Shown: positions 12,014 to 22,500 of the stretch, one piece after another
How the letters are laid out: every line of letters starts with the position of its first letter
How positions within the stretch are numbered: position 1 is the first letter of the stretch
Assembly: GCA_015478945.1 (NCBI GenBank)
Contig: JABUQX010124096.1
Coordinates: 20,001 to 42,500 of the forward strand
Origin: Trachelipus rathkii
Lineage: Eukaryota; Arthropoda; Malacostraca; Isopoda; Trachelipodidae
DNA length: 22,500 bases
Direction: 5' to 3'
Notes under the pieces: model-generated
Seen by the model: the letters and a program-made list of their open reading frames with translations, nothing else
Databases searched by the model: none
Told to the model about the DNA's origin: nothing
Translations under genes and position numbers: made by a program

Positions 12014-12184
12014 TTATTCTTAAGATGGCTATATATTCCCTGATAGTTAGTTATTAGTTTAAAAGAATATTAACAAAAGATTCAATATTATTGTAAAAAA
12101 TTGTCACATTTATTGACTGGCCTCACTTCTGGTGGCAAATTTCAATGTGGCCTTCACACGTAAAAAGGTTCCCCACCCCTTTTT

Positions 12185-12499
12185 TAAGTTCTAAGTCAGG
12201 GAGTTACGTCTTTCATCCATCTAATAACATCCACAATTTCTGATCTAATTTTATATTCTGATTCTTTTCCTTCCTTTCCAGTTTATGACATTACCTCTTT
12301 TCTTATTCCTTTCTGAATTCATTGTTGCTCTTTGCAAACATTGAAAGACTGAGGAAAAAAACAACTTTGCAGGTTTACTTTTAACTAATAAATAAAAATG
12401 TACATGAAATTAAATCTATTTATTATCATTTACCTTAAATCATTTACTGATTGATTTATACAATAAATAATTTTTTCATCTTGTGTACCTGCTCTTCTC

Positions 12500-12564
<65 letters not shown>

Positions 12565-12743
12565 ATTTTTATTATTATTATTATTATTATTATGACTGTG
12601 ATTATAATATTCATTAATTTCAGTTGTTTTAAATTTTAAATTTTATTTTTATTAAAAGGGTAAATTTTGGAAATAAAAAAATTTGAAGAATATTAATATG
12701 TTCATGTTTTTAGTGACAGCATTTTTTTTTTATTATTTTGTAG
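12185..12743 (+). other. intron 2 of zinc-finger gene A, right part, with (GT)n(ATT)n
   Basis: AT-rich intronic DNA with a (GT)n of about 29 units (12502-12560) running into a short (ATT)n (about 12561-12592). It ends in a T-rich acceptor TTTTTTTTTATTATTTTGTAG, AG at 12742-12743. Nothing coding. Confidence 0.65.
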
Positions 12744-13250
12744 ACTCACATTAGTGATGTAGACCATGGAGAAAAAGACGACACACTCAATATAAAAAGC
12801 CCTTTAAGAAACGAACCTCAGTCGTCAAGAAGAAAGAACCAAAAGATTAAAAACAAAGATTTGAAAAATCATGAAAAAGATGAGTTGGAACTTCATTCGA
12901 AGTCACACGGTAAGAAGTTTAAATGTGATCATTGCAGTTTTGAATGTAAACTCAAATCAAATTTAGAAGTGATGGTGATACCGGTGGTGGTGGGCGCTTT
13001 GGGAATTGTAAAATCTAGCCTGATCTCCCACGTAGGAAGACTCCCGATTAGAGTAACAGCATCTGAAATATGTTTGGAGGTGGTAAAGAAGAACCTGAGT
13101 ATCATTAGGTTGGTGTTGGTATGTAGAGGAGGAAATAATTATGAATGTAAACTCGAATCAAATTCAGAATTGATGATGATACCGGTGGTGGTACTTCTTA
13201 CAGCCCTAAAGGAGGAGGAAAAATTTATTAAATGTTCTGAGTGCGATTAA
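12744..13250 (+). CDS. C2H2 zinc-finger gene A, exon 3 (finger interrupted by inserted repeat)
   Basis: Begins after TTTTGTAG in phase 0 and stays open for 168 codons. The first part is gene-like: THISDVDHGEKDDTLNIKSP, a basic linker SSRRKNQKIKNKDLKNHEKD and the start of a finger, FKCDHCSFECKLKSNLEV (12918-12971). Instead of the two zinc-binding histidines, the sequence then enters a repeat arm (about 12969-13147), a second diverged copy of the finger half (YECKLESNSE), and another finger start, KFIKCSECD. The latter is cut by TAA at 13248-13250, where one base change from TAT would restore Tyr in frame. So the spliced gene (33+43+168 = 244 codons) is open but holds no complete finger: no C2H2 unit keeps both Cys and both His. 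It is probably a pseudogene, or makes an altered protein. Beyond 13250 the finger homology (KSRQK) fades within a few codons. Confidence 0.6.
   Translation, partial: THISDVDHGEKDDTLNIKSPLRNEPQSSRRKNQKIKNKDLKNHEKDELELHSKSHGKKFKCDHCSFECKLKSNLEVMVIPVVVGALGIVKSSLISHVGRLPIRVTASEICLEVVKKNLSIIRLVLVCRGGNNYECKLESNSELMMIPVVVLLTALKEEEKFIKCSECD
12941..13192 (+). repeat. 51-bp direct duplication, 201-bp offset
   Basis: 12941-12991 and 13142-13192 are direct copies with four mismatches, beginning TGAATGTAAACTC and ending CCGGTGGTGGT. Each copy spans the finger/repeat junction: about 28 bp of zinc-finger sequence plus 23 bp of the inverted-repeat arm. It must therefore have formed after the arm arrived. 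Confidence 0.88.
12969..13147 (+). repeat. left arm of long inverted repeat
   Basis: About 175-bp arm, pairing imperfectly with the complement of 13346-13516. Shared blocks include ATACCGGT/GTACCGGT, AAATCTAGCCTGAT, CCCGAT.AGAGTAACA, TGAAATATGTTT, ATCAT.AGGTT and AATTATG. The arm lies inside the last exon of zinc-finger gene A. It resembles a dispersed repeat rather than any gene; family not identified. Confidence 0.75.
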
Positions 13251-13589
13251 AAATCGAGACAGAAGGCTATATAATGAATAAATACCGCTATATTTATAGC
13301 TGTGCTCAGATCATTTAAAATATTTGTATTTTTTTTAAGGGTGGCACATAATTGTTCTTTACTTCCCAACAAAAACCTGATGATATTTAAGCTCTTTCTT
13401 TCTACTTATAAAACATATTTCAAATGTTACTCTGATCGGGAATCTTTCTAGGTGGGCAATCAGGCTAGATTTCATCGTTCCTAACACACCCATCACTACC
13501 GGTACCACCACTACTTCCTCCATATTGCACAGGATTTATATTTTAGAATTGAAGATATTTATATTATTTTTGGGGATATTAATAATGAT
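13251..13589. other. 3' flank of zinc-finger gene A and repeat spacer
   Basis: Apart from the right inverted-repeat arm, this is AT-rich sequence with no ORF of note. A few codons after 13250 still resemble a zinc finger (KSRQK) before homology ends. Confidence 0.5.
13346..13516 (-). repeat. right arm of long inverted repeat
   Basis: Complementary partner of 12969-13147; on the minus strand it reads GTGGTGGTACCGGTAGTGAT... then AAATCTAGCCTGAT and CCCGATCAGAGTAAC. The spacer between arms is about 200 bp (13148-13345). Lies downstream of the stop of zinc-finger gene A. Two oppositely oriented copies of one dispersed repeat, or the two arms of one foldback element, would both fit. Confidence 0.75.
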
Positions 13590-14560
13590 ATTAATTATAT
13601 TAATAATATTTTCTGCACTTACTTTCCTTCATTTTCCCATTTGTACAAAGGCTCACTTGTCTAGTCCGAATTCCATTTCTATACCATGTGAATTTTTTTT
13701 TACTACTCTTAACTTGCCTTTTAGTTTCTTCTTTGTTTGGTGAGTTTAGTTTTAGATCGTCCGTATAGAACAGGTGCGTTATCTGTTTAGTTTTTTTCAT
13801 TCCTTGGGTTTATTCTGTATCCTCAAGATTTCTTCTCTACTCTTAATCATTTGTTCTCGGACTTTTCCTCTCAGGAACATGGTGAATAGTCCCTATTATT
13901 TCCCTCCCTGTAAGATTTTCTATTGTTTCTCCAATCTATTTCTGAGATGCTTCTTGTTTCTCTTCACAGTTGTCTACCCTTTTTCAATTACTCCTGTTCT
14001 CATTGCCTCCTCCACTGCTTTAGCTGTCGCATAATAAAGTCCTTTAATCTCTGTTATTTCGCAGGTCGGTGGAATTAATTTTGGTTTGTCCAGTATACTT
14101 TTCATTCTCATCTGATCATTTATCTTTTTAAACTTTTTTCTTTGTTTTGTTCTTGTTGTTATATCCCAATCTGGATATTTAGCTGTCCCGTTTAACATTA
14201 ACTCATCCTCTCGTTATTACTCAATGTTTATGCTGGTATTTTGAGGGTGATGCAGATTTTATATCAGCTCATACCTGACTTAATATAGTTCCACATTTTC
14301 TTCACTTACACGGTCTGATAGACCTTCCGTTTCATCTCACGATAGTCTCTCTTTGACTGGTATGGAACTATTTTCATCTTTTTTTATTACCAATTTATCA
14401 CCACTTAAAAATTCCTCTTCCTCTTTATAATTTTCCTTTTCTCTTTCATTATATTCTAATTCATTACACTCTCTTTACAGTTGGCTTCTTCATTTTCTGT
14501 TTGCCTTAATGTGTTTTGTTTTGAGGCTTTCTATATTTCTTGTGCCAGCTCTATAGTCAT
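13590..14560 (-). pseudogene. decayed non-LTR retrotransposon with YTDD motif
   Basis: Minus-strand remnant. Near its 3' part is KQITHLFYTDDLKLNSPNKE, with the catalytic YTDD at 13756-13767, followed by FTWYRNGIRTRQVSLCTNGK; this matches the palm motif and following segment (HLFYMDDLKL...GMEFGLDKC) of a group of animal non-LTR reverse transcriptases. Upstream on that strand (14198 to about 13820) is the lysine-rich N-terminal region, including KLIPPTCEITEIKGLYYATA and KHLRNRLEKQ. These two parts are normally several hundred residues apart, so the reverse transcriptase fingers and half of the palm have been deleted. The sequence between 14199 and 14560 gives only scattered reading in changing frames. 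No endonuclease seen. Clade uncertain; some relatives are annotated as R2-like. Confidence 0.55.
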
Positions 14561-14928
<368 letters not shown>

Positions 14929-14936
14929 CATATATG

Positions 14937-15033
<97 letters not shown>

Positions 15034-15092
15034 TATATATCTAATATATATCATAACCATATATATATATATATATATATATGTATATGTAT

Positions 15093-15173
<81 letters not shown>

Positions 15174-15195
15174 ATATATGTTTATGTATATATGA

Positions 15196-15244
<49 letters not shown>
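14929..15244. repeat. long (TA)n block with TG variants
   Basis: About 315 bp of TA arrays with occasional TATG units and one unique break (TCATAACCA at about 15050). Confidence 0.97.
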
Positions 15245-15245
<1 letters not shown>

Positions 15246-15389
15246 TTGGATTATAGATGTGTAGCTCTATGTGTTGTTATTTACACATATGTCTTTCTGT
15301 ATGTATATGTTTACTTATGTATATGTATGAACTATTATATTATATGTGTATATATGTGTATGTGTATGTATATAATTATTTTCATTGAT
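15245..15389. other. TA/TG-rich spacer
   Basis: Partly unique sequence with TATATGTGTATGTG variants between two TA blocks; no gene. Confidence 0.7.
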
Positions 15390-15725
<336 letters not shown>

Positions 15726-15767
<42 letters not shown>

Positions 15768-15786
15768 TATTATTATTATTATTATG
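15726..15786. repeat. compound (GT)n(ATT)n microsatellite
   Basis: About 20 GT units followed by about 6 ATT units, the same order as at 12502-12592 and 9345-9465. Confidence 0.97.
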
Positions 15787-16134
15787 CTAATAACATTGAT
15801 GGTAACACCAACCAGAGGAAGTATTTAGTCTAGAAAAATCACCAGTAAATAAGTTGCGTTCGTGCTCACCTATTAAATTCTGGTTAATGATTTTCCTTGA
15901 TGATGAGGACTGACGGAGGACTAGCCCAAATGGAGCCACGTGACAGCGCAAAAAAATTGTACAACCCGCCACGCAGACGTTAGGATATAGGTGGAGTTCG
16001 ATTAAGAAGTTAAGTTGTTAGGTTGGGTTAGAGATTAGTTAAGTTTTTGTTGAGTTTCGTTAAACTAAGTAACAGATTTTTATTTTACAAATGTCGACCA
16101 TTTGAACTGTCGATCATTTTCCCTGTCATAATGT

Positions 16135-16262
16135 AATGACTGACGTCACAGTTTAAAATTTTTGAAACACGTTCTCAATAACAATTTTTGTCTTAATGAC
16201 TTCATAGTTTAAACTTTAAAGAATTTTGAAAAATGATGTCAATCACAAATTTTTGTATTACA
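16135..16262. repeat. diverged tandem duplication, about 60-bp unit
   Basis: 16135 onward reads AATGACTGACGTCACAGTTT and, after TTTTTGAAA.., ends CAATTTTTGTCTT. From 16195 a second unit reads AATGACTTCATAGTTTAAAC and ends CAAATTTTTGTATT. The two copies match at both ends with substitutions and a small insertion between. Confidence 0.55.
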
Positions 16263-16392
16263 AAAGCATTCTCGGAGTCGACGCTTCGTGTTAGCTAAGC
16301 ATAGCCTGCTCTCGGGAGTCATAAAAATTTATTGTTGTTTTCAGATTATGAGCGATTATTTCTGATTTGACGTCATTGTTTTAATGACGTTA
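16141..16392. promoter_or_regulatory. cluster of CRE/ATF-like TGACGTCA sites
   Basis: Two perfect TGACGTCA palindromes (16141-16148 and 16368-16375) and three one-base variants (TGACTTCA 16197-16204, TGATGTCA 16234-16241, TGACGTTA 16385-16392) within 252 bp. TGACGTCA is the CREB/ATF bZIP target. Position upstream of gene B suggests a regulatory role, but some of the copies come from the local tandem duplication, so the clustering may be partly mechanical. Confidence 0.35.
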
Positions 16393-16624
16393 TTACCTTT
16401 CATAATCTGGTTCAAAAACGTTATAACTTATAATTTCTCAAATTATGAGTCATAATTTGTTCGCCGGAGCGCAACAAAAATTTTAATTTATTTAGCCGAT
16501 TGAAATAGTAATGAGGGTGGATTAAAGTTTCCTTTTTTTAAATCTCTCTTTATTGTTATTTTTTTTTCTTTCTTTTAAATGACTTATTTATTAATGTTTG
16601 TTGTATTTTGTATTTTATTTTCAG

Positions 16625-17540
<916 letters not shown>

Positions 17541-18140
17541 AAACATTTGAATCTTTATTAAAGATTAGTGTTAAAAATGAACATTGATTGTTACGACAGT
17601 CCTGAAGTTATTTTAAAAATATGAATTATTATAAATTTACTGTATTTAGAATTAAGTAATACTTTATATTAGTAGTTTGGTAGATAGTAGGTGGCAGTAG
17701 TAATACTTTATATTAGTAGTCTGGTAGATAGTAGGTGGCAGTAGTAGGCTTAGGAGACTGAAGCTTTAGTCTAGATATTTAAATGAAGGCCTAGATGTGT
17801 TAAATGGATGCGTTTATTGTATTAAGAGGTTTTGTTTTTCTTTTGTTTATGAAGCAGGAAAATTATTTCTAAAAAAAAGAAACTTTTTCAATTTTTATTA
17901 TGTTTATTTTTCAGTTATTTTGTACATGTTTCCAGTTTGACTTTTAAATAGTTTTAATTTGTTTTTTCTTCATTTCTTTATTTCACGTGTTTATTATTCT
18001 AAACCCTTAAAATATTATTTTTTATAATGCAAATAAGAATTAAGAATTAGATATGTATATTTTTTACCCAATTTATTGAATTTATATTATTTATACAGTA
18101 CTTAGTTTATACCTGAACTTAAACTGAGAATAATAAATGA
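17541..18140 (+). other. 3' UTR of zinc-finger gene B with poly(A) signal
   Basis: AT-rich sequence after the stop codon, with AATAAA at 18132-18137 about 590 bp downstream, a plausible cleavage signal. It includes the 44-bp tandem duplication at 17655-17745. No other gene is seen. Confidence 0.5.
17655..17745. repeat. 44-bp tandem duplication
   Basis: Two adjacent copies starting at 17655 and 17699, containing TAATACTTTATATTAGTAGT and GGTAGATAGTAGGTGGCAGT, with one T/C difference. Near identity suggests a recent event. Confidence 0.92.
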
Positions 18141-18770
<630 letters not shown>

Positions 18771-19166
18771 ATGTAATAATATGTAGCAGATGGGGATTAA
18801 GAGTGAGCAGAAGGACAGTAAGGAGCTACAACTTAGTATGTATGTATCCAACACCTTATTATATATATATATTATATATAATATTAAAACCATAGCATAA
18901 TATGTATCTATATATATATATATATATATATATAACTCTAATACAACTTAAATATATAACAATAACAATAATAATATCTTCATATATCTAATATATATAT
19001 ATATACTTAATATATATATATATGTATATATATATAGCATATATATATATATATTTCTTATAGTAACCTTAATAATAATATATATAATATAATATAACTT
19101 ATAATAATATATATATATATAATAACCTTATAATATAATAATAATAATATATATATATATATATAG

Positions 19167-19202
<36 letters not shown>

Positions 19203-19470
19203 ATAATAATAATAACATGTAACCAATAATATGTATAACTTAATAGCCTTGCCAGCCAATAACGCTGCCAGCAGCCTGCGTATATAGCGCCAGCAGCCAG
19301 CCAGCTGCAACTGCTTGCCAGCAATAACGCCCAGCAGCAACCAGCCGCGCCTGTAGTATATAATAACCAACATATATATATTAATATATAACAACAACTT
19401 AATATGTATATACTTACCCATATACCATAATATATATGTATGTATATAACGCCAGCAACCATATACTATA

Positions 19471-19514
<44 letters not shown>

Positions 19515-19606
19515 TATAGAGTTAAGTGGAAACAAAGACAAATAAAGGCTTCTATATACGTATATATATATACGGTATATAGCATATAATATATATATAT
19601 ATATGC

Positions 19607-19646
<40 letters not shown>

Positions 19647-19757
19647 ACTTATTAATAGCAATAACATAACTTATATATATATATATAATAATAATATATA
19701 TATATATATATATATAACATATACAGTGTTTTTCCTTATATACCTTATATATATATA
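18771..19757. repeat. interrupted TA low-complexity DNA with GC-rich island
   Basis: About 1 kb of TA runs broken by TAATAA, CTTAATA and AACATA fragments. Two unique islands stand out: 18771-18860 (contains GCAGATGGGGATTAAGAGTG) and 19240-19355, where CCAGC/CAGCAGC/GCCAGCAATAACGC-like units repeat imperfectly. Minus-strand frames through this block have no domain. Confidence 0.8.
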
Positions 19758-19759
19758 TA

Positions 19760-22019
19760 GCAAGTTAAGTGAGCAAGACAATGAGGATAAGTATGTTAGA
19801 GCGCTCGCTAGTAAATCAGTTGAATGTGAGAAAGTTGGATATTGAACAAATCTGGGGGCAAATGAAGGAAGCAATTGTTAGTAGCGCAAAGGAAGTGTGG
19901 ATCATTGCTTCAAAGTAAGGAAGTAGAATGTTAACAGCGAATGGTGAATGAAGAGGTGATGAAAGCTGTTAAGGTAAAAAGAAGCGTGGTTGAATGTACT
20001 AAAAGCAAATGATGAAGTTTCAAAAGAAGATGCTTGGAATTATATAAGGAGGAAAAAAGAAATACTAAAAGGTGCATACGTAGGAGAAAACAAAGAGGTA
20101 AATGAACAGTTTGGAAGGAGGATGAATGAGGACATACAAAGGGAGATAGGAAGCTCTTCTGGAAGGAAGCGCAGAATAGAATGAGAATAAGGGGAATTGC
20201 TTAGAATAATGAATAGGGATGGTACTTTTGTGGCCCAGTGAAAAATGGATATGAGGGGAGTGTGGGAAGAACACTTCGAAAATCTGCACAATATTCTAAC
20301 AGTAATGTGATAGTCATTGGTGAATGTATGTGGTTAGTGGTGGAAGAAGGAATAGGTATTTTGGGGATGAGGTTATTAGTAAGGGGAAGGTAATGGGTAG
20401 GGTGAAAAGTTGAAATGGTAAATCTGCGGGTATGGTGAAATTATTGAGTGAAATGATCAAACGGAGGCGAGATGGGTGATTGATTGGATTTGGGAGTTGT
20501 GGCAATAAAAGCGTTTATGGAGGGTATAGTTCCCAAGGGGGTTGGAGGAGAGCGGTAATAGTACCCTTATATAAGGGTAAGGGAGAAGGGGAACTGCTTA
20601 GAAAATTATAGGGGGAATAAGTTTATTGAGTGTTGTAGGAAGGTATATGCTGGTATTTGGTCGAAAGAGTGCGTCAGTGACTGAGGGACTGATTGGTGAA
20701 GAACAAGGTGCGTTTAGGGAGTGGTAGAGGATGTGTGAATCAAATCTTTACATTGAAACAAATGATTGAAAATGAGGAAGAAGAATAAGTATATTTAGGT
20801 TTTTATGGATTTACAACATGCATGATAGAGTTAATAGGGAAGCTTTATAGGTATTAGTGATATATGGTGTTGGTGGTAGGCTTCTGAATGGGATCAAAAG
20901 TATGTATGACGATAGTAGAAGCATGTGTAAGAATAAATGGAGTGTCAATGGTGGTGGTTTAGGATTAATAATAGTGAGTGAGACAGGGTTTATTGTTATG
21001 TCCTTGGTTATTCAATTTGTATATGGATGGGGTTATGAAAGAATTCGAAGTGGGGATGGCAGGAAATGGTGTTAGAATAGTGGAGAATGGAGATGAGAGT
21101 GGGGGGTGCCACCTATTATATGCGGATGATTTATTGGTTCTGTGTGGCAGATCGAAGAGAGTTTTTGAGGAAGGATTGGTGAGAAGATTTGTGAGGGTAT
21201 GTGTGTAGGGAGGGGGGTTTGAAAGAGAGAATAACGTAGATAAGAGTAGGTTATGGTTGTGAGTGAGGACCAGTCCTCAGTGTGAAGTTATGTTAGATGG
21301 TGAGCAGCTGGAACAAGTGTCTGAGTTTTAAATATTTAGGATATATGTTGGATTAAAAGGGAACGGATGATGCAAGTGTAGTAGGGAAAGTTGTGAATAT
21401 GGCAGGAAGGTTGCTGGTGCAATTAAATCGTTGGTGAATGTAAAGGGACTAAGTCTTCAGTGCGTTTGCTAGAGTCTTACATGAGGTATGTTGTTACCCT
21501 GTGTTGTTGTATGGTAGTGAGACTATGTTCTGGAATAAGAAATATAGATCCCCAAAGTTCAATGTGTTCAGATGGACAATCTTAGAGGCATGCTAGGTGT
21601 GAAAAAATTAATAAAATGAGGAATGAACATTAGAGTTGGTGTGAAGAAAGGGGTAAATGAGAGAATAAATGAGAAAGTATGTTGAAATGGTTTGGTCACG
21701 TGGAAAGGATGAATGATAGTCCGGTTGGTTGCAAGCGGATGTATGAGTGGAGAGTGTGTTTGAGACCGACCGGCTCTGGGAGACCGAAGAAAGTGGATTG
21801 AGTCTGTGAACGAATGTCTGAAGGGAAATGTGAATTTAGCAGAGGCGAGAATAAAAGGTGCATAATAGGAGAGAATGGTGGGGTTTTGTATGGGGGCATG
21901 GTTGGCTGGCCCACCTGGGTAAGGGGATGAACTTGCCCATTGACATGACCCCACCACAGAGGTGAGGGTCCCGTCGCGGTCCCATGGCTTTTAGGTGGAT
22001 TTTCTGTCTGTGACGAGCT
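19760..22019 (+). pseudogene. non-LTR retrotransposon reverse transcriptase and C-terminus
   Basis: Remnant of the same LINE type whose endonuclease lies at 5487-5916. Order along the plus strand: DNEDKYVRALASKSVECEKV (from about 19775), EQIWGQMKEAIVSSAKEVW, VLKANDEVSKEDAWNYIRRK and EQFGRRMNEDIQ (19990-20140), WEEHFENLHN (about 20260), RRAVIVPLYKGKGEGE (20545-20592, RT fingers), SGRGCVNQIFTLKQMIENEE (about 20717-20775), CPWLFNLYMDGVMKEF (about 21000-21050), the catalytic YADD at 21119-21130, FKYLGYMLD near 21325, WFGHVERM at 21688-21711 and GRPKK near 21779. Numerous stops and frame slips between these blocks rule out function. The protein would reverse-transcribe element RNA at a nicked target. 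The left boundary is a TA repeat, so the endonuclease half is absent. A basic C-terminus with WFGHVERM is typical of such LINE ORFs. Confidence 0.87.
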
Positions 22020-22165
22020 TTCACTAATTAATAAGGTATAAAGGGGGCGGTAGGCTGGGCTTTCTTTTTCGACATTTGTCATATTCTCCTACTGCTTTTC
22101 TTTTCCTATGCTTGTAGCGCTCCTTACTCCCAATCTTGGGAAAATAAGGTAGGTGAAGAAAGGAA

Positions 22166-22168
<3 letters not shown>
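22020..22168 (+). mobile_element. 3' UTR of the non-LTR retrotransposon
   Basis: Non-coding sequence after the last recognisable coding block, ending in GAAGAAAGGAAGG directly at a (TA)n array. A microsatellite-like tail in place of poly(A) is usual for several LINE clades. Exact 3' terminus inferred from the repeat boundary. Confidence 0.5.
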
Positions 22169-22201
<33 letters not shown>

Positions 22202-22243
22202 CTTTAACTATATATATATATAATAACTCTCTTCTATCTCTCT

Positions 22244-22314
<71 letters not shown>

Positions 22315-22357
22315 CTCTTTCTTTATATACTTACCCTATATACCCTTATATATACTG

Positions 22358-22400
<43 letters not shown>
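22169..22400. repeat. interrupted (TA)n
   Basis: TA arrays at about 22169-22199, 22249-22312 and 22361-22399, separated by CT-containing fragments (CTCTCTTCTATCTCTCTTTC and similar). Confidence 0.95.
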
Positions 22401-22401
<1 letters not shown>

Positions 22402-22500
22402 TAAAGCTGTAGACAGCAACCCACACATTCAGACCAAAAATTTTCTAAAAGTTCAAAAAAATTTCTAAAGTTCAGAAAATTAAGTTAAGTTTTTTTAAGA
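22401..22500. other. non-coding window edge
   Basis: AT-rich sequence with imperfectly repeated TTTCTAAA.GTTCA units; nothing recognised. Confidence 0.6.

Larger units (their letters stand above)
10080..12184 (+). mobile_element. decayed hAT element in intron 2 of zinc-finger gene A
   Basis: A hAT element in the same orientation as its host gene. The right end, read inward, is AAGGGGTGGGGAACCTTTTT (complement of about 12163-12184), the well-known GGGGTGGGGAACC type of hAT terminus. The left end reads CAGAAGTGAGGAACATGGCC from about 10082, matching in GTG.GGAAC. Sequences AGAAGTGAGG and GGCCACAT occur near both ends. Between them are the transposase pieces at 10373-10738 and 11570-12013. Target-site duplications are not recognisable, and the ends are placed to within about 10 bp. 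Confidence 0.6.
15787..16624 (+). other. non-coding region upstream of zinc-finger gene B terminal exon
   Basis: More balanced base composition than elsewhere, no long ORF. It includes the TGACGTCA cluster and the diverged duplication listed separately. It ends in TTTGTATTTTATTTTCAG, a good acceptor (AG at 16623-16624). It may be an intron, a promoter region or both; the upstream coding exon of gene B was not found. Translating the intron tail from an ATG at 16579 gives a hydrophobic run that imitates a signal peptide. Confidence 0.55.

Noticed and set aside
12969..13516. A transposon with clean terminal repeats and target-site duplication
   Set aside because: The arms are long and diverged, and the only direct repeats cross the gene/repeat junction rather than flanking the unit.
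13525..14034. Hydrophobic plus-strand frames suggesting small membrane proteins
   Set aside because: They are the T-rich complement of the A-rich minus-strand retroelement with YTDD.
16579..16624. Apparent signal peptide (MTYLLMFVVFCILFS) at the start of zinc-finger gene B
   Set aside because: It is the T-rich intron tail before the acceptor TTTTATTTTCAG; secretion would not fit a multi-finger DNA-binding protein.
21568..22082. Three minus-strand frames with Pro/Ser-rich sequence
   Set aside because: They lie opposite the LINE C-terminus and 3' UTR, have no recognisable domain, and the plus strand carries clear LINE motifs.

Overview
The window is eukaryotic nuclear DNA, most likely from an arthropod and probably a decapod crustacean. 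Three things suggest this: (i) very dense long microsatellites, mainly (TA)n, with (CT)n, (GT)n and (ATT)n; (ii) a C2H2 zinc-finger gene style with short acidic 'EIKDE' N-terminal exons and arrays of 'CSYCDKSF...HIRTHTGE' fingers; (iii) the particular mixture of hAT and non-LTR elements. Species assignment is inference. Nothing prokaryotic (operons, Shine-Dalgarno sites, CRISPR) is present.

Layout. 1-1721: a broken ZMYM1-like hAT transposase, entering from the left edge, split by a TA-rich insertion and small indels. 1722-2500: TA repeats carrying a tRNA-derived SINE-like remnant on the minus strand. 2500-2902: two hAT-type termini with different subterminal motifs. 2903-4070: AT-rich intergenic DNA. 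4070-5105: TA arrays, a 356-bp hAT MITE and another possible hAT end. 5107-5916: 5' region plus endonuclease part of a non-LTR retrotransposon (plus strand). 5917-7530: a CR1/Jockey-like LINE on the minus strand abutting it. 7530-8190: GGAA and TA repeats. 8190-9160: AT-rich DNA.

9165-13250: zinc-finger gene A, with three phase-compatible exons (9227-9325, 9612-9740, 12744-13250). Its second intron holds a decayed GTF2IRD2/ZBED-like hAT element (about 10080-12184). Its last exon is interrupted inside a finger by one arm of a long inverted repeat that nevertheless keeps the frame open. 13590-14560: a decayed minus-strand non-LTR element with a YTDD motif. 14762-15786: large CT, TA and GT arrays. 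15787-16570: non-coding DNA with clustered TGACGTCA motifs and a diverged tandem duplication. 16625-17540: zinc-finger gene B terminal exon, eight 28-residue fingers with the fifth broken by indels. 17541-18140: its 3' UTR, with a 44-bp tandem duplication. 18413-19757: TA-rich low complexity with an odd GC-rich island. 19760-22168: reverse transcriptase and 3' end of the same LINE type as 5107-5916. 22170-22500: TA repeat and non-coding DNA.

The only plausible host genes are the two C2H2 zinc-finger genes, presumably nuclear DNA-binding proteins of unknown targets. Almost everything else is transposon debris and microsatellite. I found no convincing new multi-gene system. The most interesting local structure is the inverted repeat built into the last exon of zinc-finger gene A.
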